Part shown: piece by piece, positions 36,178 to 46,667 of the stretch
How the letters are laid out: every line of letters begins with the position of its first letter
How positions within the stretch are numbered: position 1 is the stretch's first letter
Assembly: GCF_003386535.1 (NCBI RefSeq)
Contig: NZ_QTTN01000007.1
Span: forward strand, 124,001 to 188,000
Direction of reading: 5' to 3'
Length of the DNA stretch: 64,000 nucleotides
Source: Paenibacillus taihuensis
GTDB taxonomy: Bacteria > Bacillota > Bacilli > Paenibacillales > Paenibacillaceae
Notes under the pieces: generated by a model
Database searches by the model: none
What the model was told of the DNA's origin: nothing
The model's input: the letters and a program-made list of their open reading frames with translations, nothing else
Program-made: the position numbers and the translations under genes

Positions 36178-36280
36178 TAGTAGCAGTACTCTTCCTACGA
36201 TGGCATTACCCAACAGGTTATACGGTCTACGACACCTTAGTCGTACTCTCAGCCTGCTTGCCGCAAGCTCCCGCGTTTAT
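36178..36280 (-). ncRNA. TPP riboswitch (THI element)
   Basis: On the minus strand the conserved pieces appear in order: GGGAGC, CTGAGAG, a variable stem, AACCTG, GGGTAATGCC and CGTAGGAAG. This is the thiamine pyrophosphate aptamer. It is followed by a terminator and then thiM, so TPP would stop transcription of the salvage operon. The rest of 36067-36389 holds no gene. Confidence 0.95.
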
Positions 36281-36389
36281 TCAATTGTGACAAGTGTATT
36301 GTACAACTGTAGAAAATGCAACCATTAATTCTCATCTGCTTCAACCAGCAGCAAACCGCTTCATTCCATTTCAATCCGTTTCAAACGTT

Positions 36390-38273
36390 TCAATTCACTT
36401 TTACAAGCTGCCATTGCTGATTATTGCCGCCAGTGTCCGTGTATTGAATAACATCTCCGCCGTCGGAAGTCGATTGACCGCTGACATCCATCACTTTGCC
36501 GCTGTTCCGATTGACGAACTTATAATAACCGCCTGACTGCACAGGCAGCCATTGCTGGTTCGTACCGCCGTTATCGGTGTACTGAATGACATTGCCGCCA
36601 TCGGCAGTGGATTGCCCGCTAACATCCAGCACTTTGCCGCTGTTCCGATTCACGAGCTTATAATAGCCGCTGCCTGTGCTCACAAACTGCCATTGCTGAT
36701 TATATCCGCTATTATCGGTCCACTGGATGACATCTGCGCCATCAGATGTCGAGCCTTGGGACACGTCCATTAGTTTGCCGCTATTACGGTTCACCAGCTT
36801 ATAATATCCCGTAGTATCAATGCCGCTCGATATGCCGTCTACCCCCGTAATGACGAAGGTGCTGACAGAGCCTGCAGGCAATGTCACGCTAAATTGCTTA
36901 TTCGACAACGTGAGGCCGGATAATGCGGCATTGTTCTCTGTCGAGCTTGTGCGAGTGCCTGTCAGCGTACCGGAAACGGTTGCAAATTGAGACAGGTCAT
37001 ACGTAATCGTATTGGAAGACGCAGAATCGTTCATGCCGACGATAATTAGCTTCTTCCCTACGCTGTCATAGGCTGCGATGGAGTCGCCGTTGTTGATATC
37101 GAGCATTTTGTAGCCGGGACGAATATATTTGCTCCACTGGCCCATCGTGTAATACTTCCGCGTCACCGAGTAAACAGAACGGTCACCGCTTGGATTGTTG
37201 AGATCCGTCTCGAGCATTCCCCAGCCGCTGCCTGCTGTTTCGACCACTTGCCAATAGACCCAGGCACTGTTCTTCATGTACTTGATATCCCACAGAATAT
37301 TACGAGACATCGTAAGTCCAGTCGAATCGCCGTCACCATGCTCGGAGTTCCAAATCCGTTTACCGCCAGCCGCGGTATTCAAGCCGACACGGTCACTGCC
37401 GCCGTACGTATGGGAGTTGAATTGCACCATCTTCGCTCTGGTCGCTGCCGAGAAGCTGTTAATCGTATCACGAGCAAGATCGATGCTCGTTTCTTCCGGT
37501 CCGCTGATACCTGTAGAGAGCCCCTTCGAAGCAAGTGAATCATACAGATAGCCGATCATAACCTGCTGATTCGCCGGGTACATCCGGTTGCCTTCTTGCC
37601 GATTCCCATAGTACCAATAATCGGAGCTTGGCTCGTTAACCGGCGATAGCGTACGGAAGTCGATGCCCCAATTGTCATGGAACTGTTTCACAACAGCCGT
37701 GAGGTAATCGGCAAAATCATCATACATGTCATCCTTCAAGTTCTCCGCAGCATTGACGCCGCCAGTTACACTGCCGCTCTTCGTCATCCACCAAGGCGGC
37801 GAATTCGCGAATGCTTCCGCAATGAACTCGCTCGAGGCGATACGCGATTTCGCTGCATTCAGAATCCATCGTTGATTCGCGTCACTATTCCAGTCATACG
37901 AAGCTGCCGCAGACGCCTTATATCCCGGCACGCGCGCGCGATACTCCATATTGTTCGGGTAAGCGGGATTCTCGCCGCCGCCAATGTTGTACCGGACGAT
38001 GTTCATACCGAGTCCGCCGCTTGCGCTAAACAGCTTGTTCGCATAATCATTGCGCACCGAATCAGGCGCTCCGCCGATAACATTCGCCCACCAAGCGAGA
38101 GACGTCCCCCAGCCTTCCCAGGTCTGGTACTGGACACTCGGGTTCACGACAGCGGTGTAGCTTGCTGCACTGGCTTCTTTGGCAGGCTGCCATTTGCTGC
38201 CCGGCAAGCCAAAGGAGAAAATTAGAAGCATACAACTCATGATAAGCCCCAGCCTCCTTAAAGAATGAATCAT
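36390..38273 (-). CDS. Secreted GH30 glycosidase with C-terminal ricin-type CBM13
   Basis: This 627-residue secreted hydrolase starts with a signal peptide (about 1-33, ending near AKEASA). The GH30 catalytic domain opens with TWEGWGTSLAWWANVIGG. The acid/base Glu is in LSPVNEPSSDY and the nucleophile Glu in RIWNSEHGDGD. Residues ~490-627 form a beta-trefoil with three repeats of YYK(L/F)VNRNSGK and QQW. The opening resembles endo-beta-1,6-galactanases of GH30; glucuronoxylanase is less likely. The start is ATG 38273 (GGAG 9 bases upstream). A cre-like site lies just upstream, in line with catabolite repression. Confidence 0.9.
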   Translation of the reverse strand: MIHSLRRLGLIMSCMLLIFSFGLPGSKWQPAKEASAASYTAVVNPSVQYQTWEGWGTSLAWWANVIGGAPDSVRNDYANKLFSASGGLGMNIVRYNIGGGENPAYPNNMEYRARVPGYKASAAASYDWNSDANQRWILNAAKSRIASSEFIAEAFANSPPWWMTKSGSVTGGVNAAENLKDDMYDDFADYLTAVVKQFHDNWGIDFRTLSPVNEPSSDYWYYGNRQEGNRMYPANQQVMIGYLYDSLASKGLSTGISGPEETSIDLARDTINSFSAATRAKMVQFNSHTYGGSDRVGLNTAAGGKRIWNSEHGDGDSTGLTMSRNILWDIKYMKNSAWVYWQVVETAGSGWGMLETDLNNPSGDRSVYSVTRKYYTMGQWSKYIRPGYKMLDINNGDSIAAYDSVGKKLIIVGMNDSASSNTITYDLSQFATVSGTLTGTRTSSTENNAALSGLTLSNKQFSVTLPAGSVSTFVITGVDGISSGIDTTGYYKLVNRNSGKLMDVSQGSTSDGADVIQWTDNSGYNQQWQFVSTGSGYYKLVNRNSGKVLDVSGQSTADGGNVIQYTDNGGTNQQWLPVQSGGYYKFVNRNSGKVMDVSGQSTSDGGDVIQYTDTGGNNQQWQLVKVN

Positions 38274-38300
38274 CAATTCACGCTCCGTTTCCACATGGAT

Positions 38301-38314
38301 TGTAAGCGCTCGCG
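38301..38314. promoter_or_regulatory. Candidate cre (CcpA) site
   Basis: TGTAAGCGCT matches the first ten positions of the cre consensus TGWAARCGYT exactly; the last four match less well. It sits 28 bases upstream of the GH30 start. Confidence 0.45.
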
Positions 38315-38388
38315 GTCGTGCAACCTATTCCGCTGACAGCACTTCTACCCATATTTACGAATGAAGCAGTGAATTCATGTCCAACACC

Positions 38389-39585
38389 CTATGCGCTTTG
38401 ACTCTTCTGTTTCGCAAATGCGAACTTGAACGTTGTTCCCTTCTCACCGCTGTCAATGCTGATCTCGGCTCCATGTCTCCGCGCGATGTCATAGCAAATG
38501 GATAAGCCAAGGCCTGTTCCTTTCTCTTTCGTCGTAAGGAACGGCGTACCCAGCTGCGCAACGATTTCCGGCGGGATGCCGGGACCTTCATCTTTTACAT
38601 AGAAGCCTATGCTCGCTTCATTCTCGAACATCTCCACGACTACGGTGGTCCCTTTTTCGGACGCTTCCAGACTATTGCGCACCAGATTGATAAGCACTTG
38701 CTGAATCTCCTTCGAATTCAGTCGAACAGGCGTGACCGACTTCTCGATAAATGATACCTTCTTCCCCATCATAAGCGCGTCTGCTTCCAATAAAGGCAGT
38801 ATGAATCCTAATGTTTCGGCGAGGTCCTTCTCAAGCCTTTCAGCGGAATCATTCTGCTTCGATAGAGATAGGAAGTTGCCAATGATCTCATTCGCACGGT
38901 CCAGCTCGCTAATGATGAGCTTATAATAATTGTCATTGTAAGTTTGATTGCGCTGCATCAGCTGCAAGAAGCCTCTTACGGTTGAGATCGGATTACGAAC
39001 CTCATGGCTAATGCTGGCCGCCATCTGAGCCACGAGACTGAATCGGTCCAGACGTTCCACTTCGCTGCGGAGCCTTGTCTGTTCCTCGATTTTCTCCGTA
39101 ACGACATTCTCGAGATTTATTTTATCCAACTGCATCTCACGCTCTCGCAGGACATATCGCGTAATCTCTTCTGTTGTCGCCAGTACGCCAACCACTCGAT
39201 CTTCCTTATTCAGAATCGGGATGGAATTCCAGACGGATACCGTTCGGAATCCGTCTGGCCATACAAACTCAAGCACTTCATCCTGGACCTCTTCTCCATC
39301 TACGCCGGAACGCTGCATCGGCATTTCATGCGGCAGAAGCTCGATTCCGTCGCGAAACACCTTTACGCTTGGCGGCTTGAAGGATGAATGTGAGAAGAAC
39401 CCTCCGGCTGGAATGCGCAGCATGCGAGACGCTTTACGATTATGGATAATCGTTGTGCAGTGCGGATCTGTACCGATCGATACGCCACCTGGTGAGATCT
39501 CGAATAACTGCCAGAACTCTTCCGGGATATGATTATATTTGAAACTCCCATCATGTTCAGATTCATACGAATGGTTCATATACAA
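38389..39585 (-). CDS. PAS-domain sensor histidine kinase (soluble)
   Basis: This 398-residue histidine kinase has no membrane helix. The PAS region covers about 20-150, then a short coiled coil, then HisKA with SISHEVRNPIST (phospho-His about residue 195). The ATPase domain has an N box LVRNSLEAS, G1 DEGPGIPP and G2 KGTGLGLS. The domain plan and H box resemble orphan sporulation kinases of the KinA/KinE type, and no response regulator is adjacent. The start is taken as TTG 39585 (AGAAGGAG 8 bases upstream), with ATG 39579 as alternative. Confidence 0.88.
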   Translation of the reverse strand: MYMNHSYESEHDGSFKYNHIPEEFWQLFEISPGGVSIGTDPHCTTIIHNRKASRMLRIPAGGFFSHSSFKPPSVKVFRDGIELLPHEMPMQRSGVDGEEVQDEVLEFVWPDGFRTVSVWNSIPILNKEDRVVGVLATTEEITRYVLREREMQLDKINLENVVTEKIEEQTRLRSEVERLDRFSLVAQMAASISHEVRNPISTVRGFLQLMQRNQTYNDNYYKLIISELDRANEIIGNFLSLSKQNDSAERLEKDLAETLGFILPLLEADALMMGKKVSFIEKSVTPVRLNSKEIQQVLINLVRNSLEASEKGTTVVVEMFENEASIGFYVKDEGPGIPPEIVAQLGTPFLTTKEKGTGLGLSICYDIARRHGAEISIDSGEKGTTFKFAFAKQKSQSA

Positions 39586-39624
39586 TAAAAGCACTCCTTC
39601 TGAAAAGTTAAAGAATACGGGATC

Positions 39625-39672
39625 AAAAAAAGCCTAAACAAGAGCTCTAATCGAGGGCTCTTATTTAGGCTT
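39625..39672 (-). terminator. Intrinsic terminator of the MpsC-like gene
   Basis: A long two-part stem (AAGCCTAAA/TTTAGGCTT outside, AAGAGC/GCTCTT inside) followed by seven T on the minus strand. It separates the MpsC-like gene from the kinase. Confidence 0.9.
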
Positions 39673-39706
39673 ATGTCCAGCGCTGTCTCTGTCTCATTAA
39701 GACCTA

Positions 39707-40411
39707 TTATGAACTTGGATGCAGGATGAGGACGATGACCGATTTATCGAGATGGAAATCCCAGTCCACGAATACATCTACAACACCTGCATTTAACATC
39801 TTGCTGAATCGATTGTTCCGGTGAAGATGGCCTTTCTCTAAATTGCGTTTAGCCAGCTTCAGCGTTTCTTCTTGTCCAATCCGGATCAATTCTTTTTCGA
39901 TGCTGATGAGAATTCCGTTTCGTATGACCAGAATGGTCCGGTCATTGATTTTGTACGAATAAGTTTTCTCAGGTTTCTTCTCCACGTTATGGCTGATTAG
40001 ATCAATCTCTTGGTGAAGCTCCTCCTGGCCCGCATACGTTTCGTGCACGTTAACTGAGTGAGGATGCTCGTCATCGCAATCTATGCCAACCATAATTCCG
40101 GATTGATTGTGCAAGCCCCAATCATAATAGAACTCCTGGATATTGAGACCCGTTAGCAGCAATATATAAGCTTTCATTTCTGGAAATAACGACTTCATTA
40201 ACAAATCTCTCGTACTCTGAATCGAATAGATCTGATCTTGTTGAAGTAAAATCTTTTCCGTTGGTGAAAGAAAATTACGAAGATAAATGACCACGAAAGG
40301 TCGGTTTACGCTGACGTAGATGGACTGCGGTCCTTTGCCGAATGCATCGCGCAGCAATCTGCCGATGTGGCTTGTAAGCTCGTTCTGAACTTGTTTGTCG
40401 TTAGCTTCCAT
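39707..40411 (-). CDS. DUF2294 / MpsC-like protein, two tandem domains
   Basis: This is a 234-residue soluble-looking protein built from two DUF2294 units (about 8-115 and 125-230). Each has an N-terminal helix and a G(K)GP..(I/V)-type strand; the second ends in VDVFVDWDFHLDKS, parallel to FYYDWGLHNQSG in the first. The family name MpsC comes from a Na-translocating bicarbonate system of staphylococci, but no membrane partner (MpsA/B) is here. The role is uncertain. The start is ATG 40411, with GTG 40420 as alternative. Confidence 0.7.
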   Translation of the reverse strand: MEANDKQVQNELTSHIGRLLRDAFGKGPQSIYVSVNRPFVVIYLRNFLSPTEKILLQQDQIYSIQSTRDLLMKSLFPEMKAYILLLTGLNIQEFYYDWGLHNQSGIMVGIDCDDEHPHSVNVHETYAGQEELHQEIDLISHNVEKKPEKTYSYKINDRTILVIRNGILISIEKELIRIGQEETLKLAKRNLEKGHLHRNNRFSKMLNAGVVDVFVDWDFHLDKSVIVLILHPSS

Positions 40412-40546
40412 AAGGTTCACTCTTATCTGGAGGCAGCAGCATCATATCTCCTACCCTACCTGTATTTTAATAAGTCTTTGCAATTTAGACAACCTTTCTT
40501 CACAATTATCTATATTTTTCTCCTTTCCTATTCATGGGTATAGAAC

Positions 40547-40575
40547 AAAAGCCACATCCGAATTGGATGTGGCTT
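40547..40575 (-). terminator. Intrinsic terminator of the glycan-synthesis operon
   Basis: Perfect stem AAGCCACATCC/GGATGTGGCTT, then TTTTG on the minus strand, 19 bases after the last gene. Confidence 0.9.
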
Positions 40576-40593
40576 CCCTCGATATTCCTAATT

Positions 40594-43008
40594 CTAGCTG
40601 CTGCGGTACTTCCGAATCTTATCCGCATAAGAAGCGGCCATCTGCTTCGCCGCAAGCTGCGACTCCGCATTTGCATATACTTGGAAAATTGGCTTCTCAT
40701 TATCTGGGAGAATGAGCGTCCAGCCTTCTTCGTGGAAGATCTTGATGCCGTCGATGAGCTCAACGTGCTTGCCTTTCGTCTCCTGCATCAAATGCCGCAT
40801 TACCTTCCCTTTCTCGGACCATGGGCAATCGACTTTCTCCTTCAGCAGCGCAAAAGCCGGAATCGTCTGAATCAGCTCGGACAGCGACACACCCATGAAT
40901 GCCATGATCTCCATCAAGCGAACAAGTGTATAAATGCCGTCAAGATAGACGTGGAAGCCGTTATGCTGGCAGCTCTCCAGAATGGACCGTATGTCCGATT
41001 TGGTACGCATCACCTTGCGGTTGCTCTGCGTGACCATCAGCTCGGCAATGTCCGGGAAATGAACCGGTACATGAATGACTTCATCCTTCGAGGCTTGCAA
41101 TTGAATGCGCATTTGCAGCATATGCGTAAGCTCATCCGAGATGACCTCGCCAAGCTCCGTCACCAGTTGGATCCGCTGCCCGTTCGTGTCGAGCATCATT
41201 CCAAAATCAGCGCCATTGTCACGTACCCAGTGTGCCAGTTCCGACGGCTCCGTAATGACGCCGTTCAACTGAATAACGCGGCAGCCCAGCTCTTGCAGAA
41301 ACTCCGGCAGCACATTATTCAAGTTGTGACCATTGTACACCGTGACCACTTTATAGGAATGGCTTTCGATGATTTGGGTGTCGACCGATTCAAGCAGATC
41401 CCGGCGATATAAGCGGCCCACTGCAGGGCAAGTGCGCTTTCGGCCGACCTCGCTTGGCTTGATGATGCGCTGATCCTCCTGGAAGTAGGCATTCTCGAGT
41501 TTGCGCTCCATCGCTTTCGTAATCGGCAGCCCCTGCTCATCCAGAAACTCGATGACCGCTTGCTCTTCGCCGTCTTCCTCTGTCATCCGAATATAGATAC
41601 CCGCCGTGCAATCAAGGTGGCATGCCGCATAACGGGTGATCGAAGAAGTAACCGCGCCAAAATGGTACGTGTTGATGCCCGCTGCATGAAGTCCTGCCGC
41701 GAACGCTTCCGCCATTAACTCGGCGAAAGGCGCCGCGTCATGTCCGATGCCGACTGTAACGCCCATCGGAAGCGCCGTGCTTAGCGCCATCGACAGCCGA
41801 TTGACGAAGCTGGTCGTCATCTGGACGTTGCATGCCCCTTTGACGCCGAACTCTCCGAAGATCGTCTTCGTCGCGTGCTCGCCCCAGATGAGCGAGTGCT
41901 TCAATACGGCATTGTCTTCGACTGACTTGTTCGGGAACATCTTGACACCGGAACCAACGACGCTGTGCACACCGACCACGCAATTATCGCCGAGCACGGC
42001 TTCTTCATTGATCGAAGCGCCGTACCGGCTAATGACATTGCGGCACAGCGTTGCGCCCTTCACTTCCACGTTGTTATCCAGCATATTGTGCTTCCAGAGC
42101 ACCGTTCTCTCGACGGATGCACGATCCAAAATCATCGACCCGCCGCCAACAACGGTGTACTCTCCGATGATGGCATGCTTGCCGATTACGCTGCGCTCCC
42201 CGATATAAGCAGGTCCGACAATCGAAGCGGTCGGATCGATCTTCGCACGGTCGCCAGCCCATACGCCAGGCGCGATTTCACGGCCAGGCAGCTCGATCGC
42301 GACTTTGCCCTCCAGCATATCGAATTGCGTCTGGCGGTATTGCGTCAGGTTGCCGATATCCGACCAATAACCATCTGCCACATAGCCGTACATCGGACGG
42401 TTATTCTTCATCAGCATCGGGAACAAATCTTTGCTGAAGTCGAACTCCTGATTCTTCTCGGAGTATTGGAATACCTCGGTCTCAAGAATGTAGATGCCCG
42501 TGTTGACCGTGTCGCTGAACACTTCGCCCCAGCTCGGCTTCTCCAGGAAACGATTGATGCGGCCATTCTCATCCGTCATCACAACGCCGAATTCAAGCGG
42601 GCTGTCGACCTGCGTCAGGACGAGCGTCGCAACCGAGCCCTTCTCCTGGTGATAGTTAATTGCACGAGTCAGATCGAAATCCGTGAGCGCATCGCCGCTG
42701 ATGACGATGAACGTTTCATCCAGAAACTGTTCTGCATTCTTCACGCTGCCGGCTGTGCCGAGCGGGCTTTGCTCCTCGAAATAGTGAAGACGGACGCCGA
42801 AATCCGATCCATCGTCAAAATAATTCCGAATCGCTTCTGGAATATACTGCACCGTAACCGCAATGTCGGTAATGCCATGCTTCTTCAGCAGCGCGATCGT
42901 ATATTCCATGACCGGACGGTCCAAGAGAGGAACCATAGGTTTTGGGGTATTGCTCGTTAAGGGACGAAGACGGTTTCCTTTTCCACCAGCCATTATGACA
43001 GCTTTCAT
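40594..43008 (-). CDS. Sugar nucleotidyltransferase fused to LbH and phosphohexomutase-like domain
   Basis: This 804-residue fusion has three parts. Residues 1-235 are a nucleotidyltransferase with [18 protein letters not shown] and catalytic-site GDALTDFDL. Residues ~245-375 are left-handed beta-helix repeats of the (I/V)GxxxxIG type. Residues ~385-804 resemble phosphomannomutase/phosphoglucomutase. In that last part the usual TxSHNP phospho-serine loop is not seen ([14 protein letters not shown] stands at that place), so mutase activity is doubtful. It probably makes an NDP-sugar (GDP-mannose or ADP/UDP-glucose) for the glycosyltransferase encoded just upstream. Its ATG overlaps that gene by four bases. 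Confidence 0.85.
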   Translation of the reverse strand: MKAVIMAGGKGNRLRPLTSNTPKPMVPLLDRPVMEYTIALLKKHGITDIAVTVQYIPEAIRNYFDDGSDFGVRLHYFEEQSPLGTAGSVKNAEQFLDETFIVISGDALTDFDLTRAINYHQEKGSVATLVLTQVDSPLEFGVVMTDENGRINRFLEKPSWGEVFSDTVNTGIYILETEVFQYSEKNQEFDFSKDLFPMLMKNNRPMYGYVADGYWSDIGNLTQYRQTQFDMLEGKVAIELPGREIAPGVWAGDRAKIDPTASIVGPAYIGERSVIGKHAIIGEYTVVGGGSMILDRASVERTVLWKHNMLDNNVEVKGATLCRNVISRYGASINEEAVLGDNCVVGVHSVVGSGVKMFPNKSVEDNAVLKHSLIWGEHATKTIFGEFGVKGACNVQMTTSFVNRLSMALSTALPMGVTVGIGHDAAPFAELMAEAFAAGLHAAGINTYHFGAVTSSITRYAACHLDCTAGIYIRMTEEDGEEQAVIEFLDEQGLPITKAMERKLENAYFQEDQRIIKPSEVGRKRTCPAVGRLYRRDLLESVDTQIIESHSYKVVTVYNGHNLNNVLPEFLQELGCRVIQLNGVITEPSELAHWVRDNGADFGMMLDTNGQRIQLVTELGEVISDELTHMLQMRIQLQASKDEVIHVPVHFPDIAELMVTQSNRKVMRTKSDIRSILESCQHNGFHVYLDGIYTLVRLMEIMAFMGVSLSELIQTIPAFALLKEKVDCPWSEKGKVMRHLMQETKGKHVELIDGIKIFHEEGWTLILPDNEKPIFQVYANAESQLAAKQMAASYADKIRKYRSS

Positions 43009-45875
43009 TGTAGCCCTCCTGTAGTTTCGATAGTTGCAGCCGCTTCCCGGCTAACTTGCAGCTGTGATTGTTCCAGCAACACTCGGCGATAAGTGCCGAT
43101 CGTTTCTCTTGCAATGGTGTTCCAATCATAGTCATCGATTACTTTATGAAATGCGTTCAACGCCATCGCGTTCGCATTGTCCTCATCTTGCAGCATCATG
43201 ATCAGGCGCGACGAAAGCGAAGGAATATCTCCCGGCAGGACGGTATAACCGTCTTCGCCGTCTTCGACGATCTCTGCGAGTCCGCCGACGCCGGATACGA
43301 TAACCGGCAGCTGCGCTGCCATCGCTTCAAGCGCTACGATGCCGAACGGCTCGTAGAGGCTTGGGAATACAGCGGTGTACGCTGCGCGGAAGAGCCGATT
43401 TCTGGTGCTGTCGTCGATGAATCCGGGGAAGCACACTTTGTCGGTAATGCCGAGCTCGGCAGCGCGGGATTTCAGCTCATCAAGCATCGGTCCTTTGCCA
43501 GCCAGCACAAACTTTGCTTCCGGACATGCCTCGAGCACAGCTGGAATGCTCTCGAGAAGAATGTGGACACCTTTCTCGCGGACCATCCGGCCGACATAGA
43601 AAATGATTTTCTCATCCGGCGTTGCAAATTGCGCATGTGTTTCCGCAGCCATCTCTTCATCAGCCTGGAAATGCTCCGTAATGACGCCGTTCGGGATAAT
43701 GTCAATCTTGTCTACCGGCAGCTGGAAGAGCGAACGCAGTTCCTCCTCCATGTAGCTGCTGCACACGATGACGCGCCACGCTTCGTACGTCATCTCCCAC
43801 TCTTGATGATGGATCTGATGCTGCAGCTCCGTGCGAATACCTTGATTGCGTCCATGCTCCGTCGCATGAATTGTCGCAACGAGCGGTAAGCCGAACTTAT
43901 ATTTAAGTGCCTTCGCCGCTTGATTCACCAGCCAGTCATGCGCGTGGATGAGATTGAACACGCCGTAGTTGCTGATCAAATGGGAAGCGTAATCGGTCAT
44001 AGCCAGATTCAGCTGGAGGATCCATTCCATGAATGAAATGTTGGACCCTTGATACGTCCCCACGCGGTGAACATGAACTCCGCCCTGCTCCTCATAGGAC
44101 GGGTAGCCATCTACATGCGAGGTGACGACATGCACTTCTGTGCCAAGCTCAGCGAGCATCCGGCTCAGGTCGTATACATGCCTGGATAATCCCCCGACGA
44201 TCATCGGCGGGTATTCCCATGCCAGCAGGAGAACCTTGAAGCCTGACGGCTTCGAATCAAGCATTGTCACGACGTTACTGCTGCCCGCATATCTGCCAGA
44301 AAGATAGACACGATAGTCAAGCTCCGGGAAAATAGCATCTCGCTTCTCTACTTCTGCCAGCCAGCGCTCGTCTATTAAACCGGAAATCATCATTTCATAG
44401 AGTCGACCGAAACGTCCGACATGGTTGTTCACCCGTCTAATGGCGTAGTCGACCATTGTCCGATTGTCCATAATGAACGGCCAATCGCTGCACTGTGCCA
44501 GCAGCAGCTCGCGAGCCGCTTGGTCGAGCGCTCTACGGGTCAAGCCATCTGCCGCCGGATAGCGATCTGCCAGCTCTATCATCTGCGCTTCCATATCGTG
44601 CAGATAACGATAGATCCACTGATTCGTATCGTTCAGCCAAACATCGCCATATCCGCCTCTTCCCCAGGTCGAGAAAGCGAGCTGGCACTGCTCATTAACG
44701 GGATATTCATCCAAATAAGCAGCAGGCGTGGAGAGCTTCACCGTCTGCTGTTCGGAAGCGATCTTGCGGAACAGCTCCTCCAGCCACATAGGACCTTCGT
44801 ACCACCAGTGACCGAAGAGCTCCGCGTCATATGATGCGATAATGATCGGCTTGCGGTGCATGTTACCCGCGAGATGTTCGATTTGCTTCTCGCGATTAAA
44901 CATGAAGTTGCCCGCGTGCTGAGCAGCTTTTTGCCGCGCCCAATCCAGTTGGTAGATCTGTTTCTCCATGTTCGGACCCGTGATCCGGTAGTATTTCATC
45001 CCAGTGTTCAATCGGAAGTCTTCGATCGGCATATGCGGATTGAGATAATCCATATCCAGGTCAAAGCCGATATCTCGGTAATATTCCCGATAGTCGTAAT
45101 CGCCCGGATAACCTTCTTGCGCGCTCCATACTTGCTTCGACGTTTCTTGATCGCGCGCGAATGCGGCAATGCCTCCAGGCGTCACGATCGGCGCGTATAC
45201 GCCCTGTATTGGCGACGGATCAGCGTTATGGAACACATGACTGTCAGTCATGAAGTACTGGATACCGAACTCACGCAGCACGTGATCGAGCTCCGGTTTG
45301 TACCCGCATTCCGGCAGCCAAATCCCGCGCGGCGCCTTGCCGAGGTACTTCGTATGAACGCGTACGGCGTTCTCAACCTGTGCCCGCAGCGCTTGTTCGG
45401 TGCGGATATAAGGCAAGAAAGCATGCGTTGCAGATGAGGTGATCAGCTCCAAATGTCCGAGATCCGACATCGCTTTGAAGCCATCAATGATGCAGCCATT
45501 GTACGCTTGCTCGAAGCGTCTCTTCGTATGGCTGAATTTCTCCGCATACATCATGACCACTGGCAGCAGCGCTTCATCTTCTTGAACTCTAGCAATCTCC
45601 TTATCCGCAAGCGCGATAAGTCGATCCATATGTTTGATATACCGCTCCTGCAACAGCGGGCTTGCGAGCATCGTCAGCAGCGTCGGTGTCATCGACATCG
45701 TCAGCTGAAACGCGACTTGATCGCGGACAAGCCCTTCCATCATGTCGAGCAGCGGAATATACGTTTCGGTAATGGCTTCGAACAGCCAGCGTTCCTCAAT
45801 GAATCGTTCGCTTTCGGGGTGATGCACAAATGGCAGATGCGCGTGAAGGACGACGGAGAGATATCCTTTTTCCAC
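43005..45875 (-). CDS. GH57 1,4-alpha-glucan branching enzyme fused to GT4 glycosyltransferase
   Basis: This is a 956-residue two-enzyme fusion. Residues 1-~530 are a GH57 branching enzyme of the DUF1957 type: HAH near residue 11, nucleophile Glu189 in GIWLPECGY, acid/base Asp350 in [12 protein letters not shown]. Residues ~560-945 are a GT4 glycosyltransferase related to glycogen/sucrose synthases, with [26 protein letters not shown] and the E-x7-E site [11 protein letters not shown]. The start is GTG 45875 with AAAGGAAG upstream; an ATG at 46004 would overlap the previous gene by over 100 bases. The fusion predicts coupled elongation and branching of an alpha-glucan or similar polymer. Confidence 0.9.
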   Translation of the reverse strand: MEKGYLSVVLHAHLPFVHHPESERFIEERWLFEAITETYIPLLDMMEGLVRDQVAFQLTMSMTPTLLTMLASPLLQERYIKHMDRLIALADKEIARVQEDEALLPVVMMYAEKFSHTKRRFEQAYNGCIIDGFKAMSDLGHLELITSSATHAFLPYIRTEQALRAQVENAVRVHTKYLGKAPRGIWLPECGYKPELDHVLREFGIQYFMTDSHVFHNADPSPIQGVYAPIVTPGGIAAFARDQETSKQVWSAQEGYPGDYDYREYYRDIGFDLDMDYLNPHMPIEDFRLNTGMKYYRITGPNMEKQIYQLDWARQKAAQHAGNFMFNREKQIEHLAGNMHRKPIIIASYDAELFGHWWYEGPMWLEELFRKIASEQQTVKLSTPAAYLDEYPVNEQCQLAFSTWGRGGYGDVWLNDTNQWIYRYLHDMEAQMIELADRYPAADGLTRRALDQAARELLLAQCSDWPFIMDNRTMVDYAIRRVNNHVGRFGRLYEMMISGLIDERWLAEVEKRDAIFPELDYRVYLSGRYAGSSNVVTMLDSKPSGFKVLLLAWEYPPMIVGGLSRHVYDLSRMLAELGTEVHVVTSHVDGYPSYEEQGGVHVHRVGTYQGSNISFMEWILQLNLAMTDYASHLISNYGVFNLIHAHDWLVNQAAKALKYKFGLPLVATIHATEHGRNQGIRTELQHQIHHQEWEMTYEAWRVIVCSSYMEEELRSLFQLPVDKIDIIPNGVITEHFQADEEMAAETHAQFATPDEKIIFYVGRMVREKGVHILLESIPAVLEACPEAKFVLAGKGPMLDELKSRAAELGITDKVCFPGFIDDSTRNRLFRAAYTAVFPSLYEPFGIVALEAMAAQLPVIVSGVGGLAEIVEDGEDGYTVLPGDIPSLSSRLIMMLQDEDNANAMALNAFHKVIDDYDWNTIARETIGTYRRVLLEQSQLQVSREAAATIETTGGLQ

Positions 45876-45897
45876 AGTAGACTTCCTTTCCGATGGT

Positions 45898-46551
45898 TTA
45901 TTCTGTAATGGAGTATCCGGTGAACGCTGCAGCCCATTCAGGCTGCTTAACCGGCTCGGCGCTTGCCCAGACGCTGCCCTTGTCAACAGTGTGGCGCTCG
46001 TCATTCAGCCTTGGCGTCTCGACCGCATTTGAACGAAGCAGCGTAATGAATCTGCCATCAAGCGACGTCGTGCCGAAATCAACACAGTAAGCCGTTCCTG
46101 CCGACATATCCCTCATAAACCAGTTGTCCGCTTCATTGCCCACTTGAATATCCCATGTCCGATTCGCGTTATCGCCATTGAACGTTATGTATGATACGTC
46201 ATACACCCGCAGCCATTTGGGCAGCTCATGCCATGCACAGTGAAAATGCTGCTCGATCATCCGAATACGCCGCTCAGTCAGCTTCCAATATACATAGAGA
46301 GTCTTGGGATCCTTCGGGAGCAGCACAAGCCTGTCCTCATCGAGAGTTACAGACTCGGGTAAATAAGCGAAGTCCACATCAGGGAACCCAGCAGCTTCTT
46401 CCACTCTTCCACTTCCATTATTTCGGCTGCCTTGCGGTAATAGTCCATGCTTCGCCAAATGATACCTAACCTTGCTGCTGGTAATGCCAAGACGCGCTGC
46501 AATTTCCCGCTGAGACAACCCTTCATTCCTTAATCGAATGATTTCTTCCAA
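45898..46551 (-). CDS. HTH plus DUF4912 protein
   Basis: This protein of about 217 residues has an N-terminal helix-turn-helix (EEIIRLRNEGLSQREIAARLG) and a C-terminal DUF4912 domain with LYVYWKLTERR, YITFNGDNANRTWDIQV and GTAYCVDFGTT. DUF4912 resembles carbohydrate-binding modules and often sits beside GH57/GT4 genes. The protein may sense or bind the glucan and regulate the operon (inference). The start is uncertain: TTG 46551 with AGGGGG 11 bases upstream is preferred, and ATG 46605 lacks a ribosome site. It is first gene of the three-gene operon, 22 bases before the fusion. Confidence 0.8.
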   Translation of the reverse strand: MEEIIRLRNEGLSQREIAARLGITSSKVRYHLAKHGLLPQGSRNNGSGRVEEAAGFPDVDFAYLPESVTLDEDRLVLLPKDPKTLYVYWKLTERRIRMIEQHFHCAWHELPKWLRVYDVSYITFNGDNANRTWDIQVGNEADNWFMRDMSAGTAYCVDFGTTSLDGRFITLLRSNAVETPRLNDERHTVDKGSVWASAEPVKQPEWAAAFTGYSITE

Positions 46552-46667
46552 ACGACAACGTACCCCCTTTTCTTCATTGCGGCCACTCTCAAACTCGCTA
46601 AACATCTACCGCACATTTACGCATTATATAAGGATCCGGCTGAAAAATTGCTCGAACGGTGCTGCAT

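Noticed and set aside
41965-42960. 331-residue plus-strand frame inside the nucleotidyltransferase gene
   Set aside because: Antisense shadow with no recognisable domain and no ribosome site.
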